The translations under genes were made by a program, and so were the position numbers. A stretch of DNA of 8,661 nt, from assembly GCA_012729875.1 (NCBI GenBank), contig JAAYCC010000241.1:1-8661 (forward strand), given 5' to 3'. This document shows, piece after piece, positions 6,347-8,661 of the stretch (within the stretch, counting starts at the first letter, position 1; the number at the start of each line of letters is the position of its first letter). This DNA comes from Clostridiales bacterium (GTDB lineage: Bacteria; Bacillota; Clostridia; Oscillospirales; Oscillospiraceae). The notes beneath the pieces were generated by a model. The model made no database searches. It was given only the letters and a program-made list of their open reading frames with translations, and was not told the DNA's origin.

Positions 6347-7861
6347 ATGCGATTTTCGCTCGATCGGACTGAAAGCGAATGCTTCACACCGATATATGAA
6401 AACACACTTACGGCGGAGGAAAGCGCCGAACTTGTAATCCCAGACATACGAGAGGATGTCGGAAAGATCCTCGATATCCGGGGCCAGGTCGTACTGTCGT
6501 CAAAAAAGCTCATGACTGATGCGGCTACCGTCATGGCCTCGGTATGCGCCTGCGTAATTTATCTGTCGGATAACGGAGAGAAAATCGAGTGCGTATCGGC
6601 GGAAATACCTTTTGAGATGGACATTGCAGCCGTGGGCATAGACGAGGAATCGGTCATAGTGTCCGATCTTCGGCTCTGCGATGTCGAGGTGAAGATGCTT
6701 AATTCACGCAAACTGCTTTTCCGTGCGAGGGTTTCGGCAGTTTTGAGATGCTATGCACCTGATGTCTTTTCTATATGCAACGGGCTGCCCGAAGACGTTA
6801 TGGGTATGAACATCCATCTGCTGAAAAAGAGGGCTGAGCACAACCTCGTGGCAGGGCTTAGAGAGAAAACCTTCGCTATGTCCGACGAATACAGTCTCCC
6901 AAATGGCATCGACCCAACTGCAAGGCTTCTGTGTACCGAGACAGGCATATGTGTTGATGATGTAAAAATGGTTGGCAATAAGCTCGTATTCAAGGCCAGA
7001 GCCGTTACAGACGCAATATTTTTAAAAGACGGCGACTGCTCTCTTCAGCTTGGTACGTTTGAGTCCATGTTTTCCCAGATAATCGAAGTCGACAGGGAAG
7101 GGGAAGAACTGGAACCCCGCGTATCAATAGAGCTTATGTCGGCCGATTTTACCCGCCTGCCCGAGAACACCGATATGGACATCGCCGCTACGTTTCGAAT
7201 CAGCGCCACGGCTGTCTGCGTTGAGAATGTGGAGTCAGATTACATAGCCGACGCTTACAGTAACTGTCGTCCGCTGGAACTTGAGGGGACCTCCGTTGAG
7301 CTTACGACCATGCTTCCGCCAAAGAAGCTGCATATTCAGCTTGAGGGCAGTCTGCCGGAAGCTGTTATGGATGCAAAGCTCTGCTACCTGTCAATTTCCG
7401 AGGCGAGTACGCTCGTAAACGGAGGCAGAATAGACATAAACGCCACGGCGCGCGGCGTGGCCGAAACAGAGGACGGCGGGTATATTCCTGTGGAGGCGGT
7501 GCTCAAAGGAGACGACGAGATTGTGCTTAGTGATGGCCAGTCTATGCGGGTTATTGAGGTGTTCTGCGGCGAAACGGAGGTCGGCCGCAGCGGAAGCCTC
7601 TCGTCTGAGGCGGTCGTCTGTGTTGAGATCACCGGCACTTATGAGATAGACACAGTTTGTGCTGTGGAATATGACGAGGAATGCTCCATAAACGACCTGC
7701 GCCCGTCGCTCACGGTGCTCTGCTCCGATTCCCATGGCGGCGATCTCTGGTCACTTGCAAAAAAGTACGGTTCAACGGTGGAGGCAATAGAAAGGGCAAA
7801 TACAATTGAGGGCGAATTCTCTCCTCTGATGCGTCCGCTTCTTGTGCCTAAGGCAAAGTAA
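6347..7861 (+). CDS. sipL: SipL-like spore morphogenesis protein (DUF3794/SPOCS domains plus C-terminal LysM)
   Basis: The 504-residue soluble protein has no signal peptide or membrane helix. Three beta-rich SPOCS/DUF3794-type segments can be made out at about 28-135, 175-300 and 310-450, with the pattern of alternating V/I strands and phrases such as ILDIRGQVV, VSAVLRCYAPD, KLVFKARAV and VEITGTYEID. A LysM-like domain closes the protein (about 460-504: LWSLAKKYGSTVEAIERAN, then LLVPKAK). This layout is that of SipL of C. difficile, the counterpart of SpoVID. Acting in the mother cell, it binds SpoIVA through LysM to attach the coat to the forespore. The identity rests on domain order, so a general DUF3794/LysM coat protein is possible. 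Eighteen cysteines are unusually many for a cytosolic protein and could allow cross-linking in the coat. It has its own spacing on both sides and appears separately regulated. Confidence 0.82.
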   Translation: MRFSLDRTESECFTPIYENTLTAEESAELVIPDIREDVGKILDIRGQVVLSSKKLMTDAATVMASVCACVIYLSDNGEKIECVSAEIPFEMDIAAVGIDEESVIVSDLRLCDVEVKMLNSRKLLFRARVSAVLRCYAPDVFSICNGLPEDVMGMNIHLLKKRAEHNLVAGLREKTFAMSDEYSLPNGIDPTARLLCTETGICVDDVKMVGNKLVFKARAVTDAIFLKDGDCSLQLGTFESMFSQIIEVDREGEELEPRVSIELMSADFTRLPENTDMDIAATFRISATAVCVENVESDYIADAYSNCRPLELEGTSVELTTMLPPKKLHIQLEGSLPEAVMDAKLCYLSISEASTLVNGGRIDINATARGVAETEDGGYIPVEAVLKGDDEIVLSDGQSMRVIEVFCGETEVGRSGSLSSEAVVCVEITGTYEIDTVCAVEYDEECSINDLRPSLTVLCSDSHGGDLWSLAKKYGSTVEAIERANTIEGEFSPLMRPLLVPKAK

Positions 7862-7868
7862 ATAGGAC

Positions 7869-7897
7869 TTGCGCAGTAACGGCCAATGTGATAAGAT
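7869..7897 (+). promoter_or_regulatory. Candidate SigA promoter for yebC with extended -10
   Basis: TTGCGC (7869-7874), a 17-nt spacer and TAAGAT (7892-7897) form a plausible vegetative promoter. The TGA directly before the -10 supplies an extended -10 element (TGn), which can offset the weak -35. Transcription would start near 7904, about 25 nt before yebC. I see no terminator between sipL and yebC, so read-through is also possible. Confidence 0.45.
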
Positions 7898-7928
7898 ATT
7901 TTAGGAAATCACATGAGGAGCTGTTATA

Positions 7929-8661
7929 ATGTCTGGACATTCCAAGTGGCACAATATTCAAAAAACAAAGGGCGCTCAGGACGCAAAACGAGCACAGGCT
8001 TTTACTAAGATCGCGCGCGAGATGATCGTTGCCGTCAAAGAGGGCGGAGGCGGAGACCCTGCGAACAATTCCCGCCTTGCCGCCGTTATAACAAAGGCTA
8101 AAGCGGCCAATATGCCCAATGACAACATAAAGCGAACTATTGAGAAGGCTCTCGGCTCCGGCAACGGCGATAATTACGAGAGCATCGTCTACGAGGGCTA
8201 CGGTCCCTGCGGTGTTGCCGTAATAGTTGAAACCATGACAGACAACCGAAACCGTACTGCCTCCGAGATGCGGCACTACTTCGACAAATACGGCGGAAAC
8301 ATGGGCGCCAGCGGCTGCGTCTCCTGGTCTTTCGACAAGAAGGGCGTCATAGTTATCGACAATGAGGACGGGAGTATCAGTGAGGATACCGTTATTGAGG
8401 ACACTCTTGAGGCCGGCGCAGACGACTGCGAGACAGAGGGATCCACATTTATTGTCTACACCGATCCCAACGCTTTTCAGGAGGTTGCCGCCGGGCTTGA
8501 AGAAAAGTACAGGTTCCTCTCCGCAGAGGTTGAGATGGTTCCGCAAAACTACATTAAGCTCTCAAACGAGGACGACATCAAGAACATGAGCAAGATGCTG
8601 GATATGTTCGAGGACAACGACGACGTCCAGAACGTATGGCACAACTGGGAAAACGAAGACT
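7929..8661 (+). CDS. yebC: YebC/PmpR/TACO1-family protein (3' end just outside window)
   Basis: 244 codons are visible without a stop; family members are about 240-250 residues, so only the last few are missing. The start is MSGHSKWHNIQKTKGAQDAKR, split here as MSGHSKWHNI and QKTKGAQDAKR, the family signature for a cytoplasmic nucleic-acid-binding protein. Other hallmarks are KIAREMIVAVKEGG, MPNDNIKRTIEKA, VYEGYGPCGVAVIVE, TDNRNRTASEMRH, GGNMGASGCVSW and the ending VQNVWHNWE. The family was long annotated as transcription regulators; newer work on bacterial YebC and mitochondrial TACO1 points to relief of ribosome stalling at proline-rich sequences. ATG 7929 follows GAGGAG (7915-7920) by 8 nt. 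It is 67 nt after sipL and has its own candidate promoter, so it is probably not part of a spore-specific unit. The protein has all expected conserved blocks. Confidence 0.95.
   Translation, partial: MSGHSKWHNIQKTKGAQDAKRAQAFTKIAREMIVAVKEGGGGDPANNSRLAAVITKAKAANMPNDNIKRTIEKALGSGNGDNYESIVYEGYGPCGVAVIVETMTDNRNRTASEMRHYFDKYGGNMGASGCVSWSFDKKGVIVIDNEDGSISEDTVIEDTLEAGADDCETEGSTFIVYTDPNAFQEVAAGLEEKYRFLSAEVEMVPQNYIKLSNEDDIKNMSKMLDMFEDNDDVQNVWHNWENED

Noticed and set aside
7925..7930. TATAAT hexamer as a yebC promoter
   Set aside because: It overlaps the yebC start codon, so RNA from it would start inside the coding region. It is mostly leader sequence plus ATG by coincidence.
7848..8546. 232-codon open frame on the minus strand
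   Set aside because: It is antisense to yebC, whose conserved motifs span the whole region. No recognisable domain was seen in the minus-strand product.

Overview
This is a stretch of Bacillota chromosome, most likely from an endospore-forming member of the Clostridia. The moderate-to-high GC, the gene order and the Thr/Pro/Ser-rich tail on the PASTA kinase suggest an Oscillospiraceae-like organism, but that placement is an inference from style and no marker gene was compared. All eight supported genes read on the + strand. No tRNA, rRNA, CRISPR array, insertion sequence or phage gene was seen, and no stretch over 300 bases lacks a gene.

Bases 1-6080 are a tightly packed housekeeping operon: the 3' end of fmt (initiator tRNA formylation), rsmB (16S rRNA m5C methyltransferase), rlmN (23S rRNA/tRNA m2A radical-SAM methyltransferase), prpC (PP2C phosphatase), prkC (membrane Ser/Thr kinase with three PASTA repeats) and rsgA (30S assembly GTPase). 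Gaps are 14 nt, an 11-nt overlap, 9 nt, 36 nt and 3 nt. This matches the known def-fmt-rsmB-rlmN-prpC-prkC-rsgA order of Bacillus and relatives. It links translation initiation and ribosome maturation with a kinase/phosphatase pair that senses cell-wall fragments.

Bases 6081-6346 are the most interesting part. The operon ends at a strong GC-rich hairpin followed by a short T run. The 3' arm of that hairpin is also the Shine-Dalgarno sequence of a small 54-codon gene for a two-helix membrane protein. A second inverted repeat then hides the Shine-Dalgarno sequence of the next gene. A weak sporulation-sigma-like promoter overlaps the 5' side of that repeat. Together these suggest that read-through RNA from the housekeeping operon may be kept from being translated, while RNA started locally could be translated.

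Bases 6347-7861 encode a DUF3794/SPOCS-plus-LysM protein resembling SipL of Clostridioides difficile, which anchors the spore coat through SpoIVA. Bases 7929-8661 carry yebC (YebC/TACO1 family), nearly complete at the window edge and preceded by a plausible extended -10 promoter. The rpe and thiN genes that follow rsgA in Bacillus are absent here, so the operon has been rearranged next to a spore-morphogenesis gene.

I found no clearly new enzymatic system. The best candidates for something undescribed are the paired Shine-Dalgarno-hiding hairpins and the small membrane protein.
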